Below, in pieces: positions 36,795 through 37,905 of a stretch of DNA of 37,905 nt. Origin of the DNA: a bacterium. Lineage in GTDB: Bacteria; Spirochaetota; Spirochaetia; Treponematales; Rectinemataceae. Below the pieces are notes generated by a model. The model searched no databases. It saw only the letters and a list, made by a program, of their open reading frames with translations, and was not told the DNA's origin. Numbering within the stretch: the first letter of the stretch is position 1; each line of letters starts with the position of its first letter. The stretch is taken from contig JAJXVS010000003.1 in the NCBI GenBank assembly GCA_021782015.1, forward strand, positions 1 through 37,905. Direction: 5' to 3'. The position numbers and the translations under genes are program-made.

Positions 36795-37382
36795 ATGAAG
36801 ACAACACGCAAATGGACGGCCCTGGCCCTCATGGGCCTGGCCGCGGTTCTTGGCCTCCAGGCGCAGCAGCAAGGAGGGGGCTCGGGCGAAAAGCCGGCTC
36901 CCATCGTCCGCGGGGCGGGCGGCGATATCCCCGACAGTCAGGCTTTCATCGACTACGCGTCGCCGCGGGGGGACTACAGCCTGAAGGCTCCCGAGGGATG
37001 GGGCCGCGTCGGAGGAGAGAGCGACATCACCTTCGCCGACAAATTCAATGGCCTCAAGGTCGAGTTGCGCGACTTCGCCGGAACTCTGACGATCGACGGC
37101 GCGACCTCCTCCATCGTGCCGGAAATCGTCAAGGCCGGCCGGGCCGTGACCGTAAAGAGCGTCGCCTCGCTGGGGCGCAAGGGCGGCCAGGCCATCGTCG
37201 TGACCTACGAGTCGAACTCGGATCCCAATCCGGTGACCAACCGGCAGATCCGCCTGGAAGACAAGGCCTATCTGTTCCTGGAAAAGGGTAAATTGGCAAT
37301 TGTGACGGTTTGGGCGCCCTGGGGGGCGGACAATGTCGATCAGTGGAATCTGATCTCGGACAGTTTCAGGTGGCACCGATGA
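36795..37382 (+). CDS. secreted protein, DUF1795/PsbP-like
   Basis: Exported protein of 195 residues. The N-terminus (KTTRKWTALALMGLAAVLG, cleavage near LQA) is a signal peptide without a lipobox cysteine. The mature part after residue 50 has a strand-rich fold: YSLKAPEGWGRV, ITFADKFNGLKVEL, GQAIVVTYES, and AYLFLEKGKLAIVTVWAP, ending in DSFRWHR. This layout resembles PsbP/DUF1795 proteins, a group of envelope proteins of mostly unknown role. Its stop overlaps the start of an ABC ATPase gene (ATGA), so it is co-expressed with an exporter, possibly as its extracytoplasmic partner. Family placement is a guess from pattern. Confidence 0.65.
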   Translation: MKTTRKWTALALMGLAAVLGLQAQQQGGGSGEKPAPIVRGAGGDIPDSQAFIDYASPRGDYSLKAPEGWGRVGGESDITFADKFNGLKVELRDFAGTLTIDGATSSIVPEIVKAGRAVTVKSVASLGRKGGQAIVVTYESNSDPNPVTNRQIRLEDKAYLFLEKGKLAIVTVWAPWGADNVDQWNLISDSFRWHR

Positions 37383-37905
37383 GCGCGGCGCCGGCCCTGG
37401 AGGCCCGGGACCTCTACCGGTTCTATCATACCGCCGAGGAGGAGACCCTCGCCCTCAAAGGCGTGAGTCTTACGGTGGGCAAGGGCGAAATCGTGGCCCT
37501 CATGGGGCCTTCGGGCAGCGGCAAATCGACGCTCCTGGCTTGCGTGAGCGGCATCGACGAGCCGGACGGCGGCACCGTCCTGATCGACGGCGTCCGCATG
37601 ACACGGAGGCCCTCGTACGAAAGGGGCGGGCTCCGGGCTTCTCTCATGGGCATCATGCTCCAGTCGGGAAGTCTTTTCGACCAGCTGTCGGTGCTCGACA
37701 ACGTGCTCATGAAGATGTGGATAGCAGGCAAGGTCGACCGGAAGCGAGCCGTGGCCCTGGTGGAATCGGTGGGGCTTGCCCCGAGGATCCACGCGGTTCC
37801 CGCCCACATGTCGGGGGGCGAAATCGCACGCGCCTCATTGGCCGTCGCTCTCGCGGCGGAACCGGCCATCCTCCTCGCGGACGAGCCCACGAGCGAGGTC
37901 GACGC
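37379..37905 (+). CDS. ABC transporter ATP-binding protein, MacB/LolD type, cut by window edge
   Basis: First 175 codons of an ABC ATPase. Walker A GPSGSGKST is near residue 46, Q-loop in MGIMLQSGSLFDQLSVLDNV, signature MSGGEIARASLA (variant of LSGGQ), and Walker B ILLADEPTSEVD, where the sequence ends. The LolD/MacB subgroup powers lipoprotein or peptide export from the inner membrane. The ATG overlaps the stop of the preceding secreted-protein gene. The permease is presumably downstream, outside the window. Confidence 0.92.
   Translation, partial: MSAAPALEARDLYRFYHTAEEETLALKGVSLTVGKGEIVALMGPSGSGKSTLLACVSGIDEPDGGTVLIDGVRMTRRPSYERGGLRASLMGIMLQSGSLFDQLSVLDNVLMKMWIAGKVDRKRAVALVESVGLAPRIHAVPAHMSGGEIARASLAVALAAEPAILLADEPTSEVD

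Overview
The window is a GC-rich stretch (roughly 60% or more by eye) from an anaerobic bacterium. Evidence for anaerobic metabolism is a full-length single-chain pyruvate:ferredoxin oxidoreductase. The signalling genes (Cache-HAMP chemoreceptor, receiver-PocR-PAS protein, GHKL ATPase fused to HDOD, Lon-related AAA_32 protease) and the use of GTG/TTG starts would fit a GC-rich member of the Spirochaetota. That assignment is an inference from gene content; no rRNA or marker gene is present to test it.

Region 1 (1-4938): the 5' part of a SpoU/TrmH rRNA methylase gene, read leftward and cut by the window edge, then a rightward trio: a chemoreceptor, a receiver-PocR-PAS protein without an output domain, and a translationally coupled alpha/beta hydrolase. 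Region 2 (4939-12571) is accessory. It holds a 33-residue remnant of an MFS transporter, a WYL regulator coupled to a tandem AAA+ ATPase, a 194-bp element made of nested inverted repeats, an intact MFS exporter, a Phd/RelE toxin-antitoxin pair with its promoter and operator, and an ATPase of the AAA_14/DUF4143 type preceded by two related palindromes.

Region 3 (12610-22541) is a leftward defence island that looks like one transcription unit: UvrD-type helicase, Fe-S PD-(D/E)XK nuclease, type III Mod methylase, HTH protein, Fic/Doc protein, and type III Res. Four of the five junctions are overlaps or a 9-bp gap. Only Fic-Res has a real gap, and it carries three copies of a 10-bp repeat (one inverted) that allow two mutually exclusive hairpins. 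The nuclease domain appears split between the helicase C-terminus and the next gene.

Region 4 (22748-37905) looks like core genome: nifJ with its own promoter and terminator, a secreted beta-propeller protein with a degenerate polysaccharide-deacetylase domain, a Lon-like protease with a long Gly/Ala linker, a GHKL-HDOD protein, a small unknown protein, a PepSY protein, an OmpR-type two-component system, a secreted PsbP/DUF1795-like protein and the start of an ABC ATPase. The small-protein gene has a perfect 11-bp tandem repeat in its upstream region, the spacing expected for an OmpR-family regulator site.

The best candidate for an under-described system is the composite type III restriction island with its embedded HTH/Fic pair and split helicase-nuclease. 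The WYL/tandem-AAA+ pair is second.
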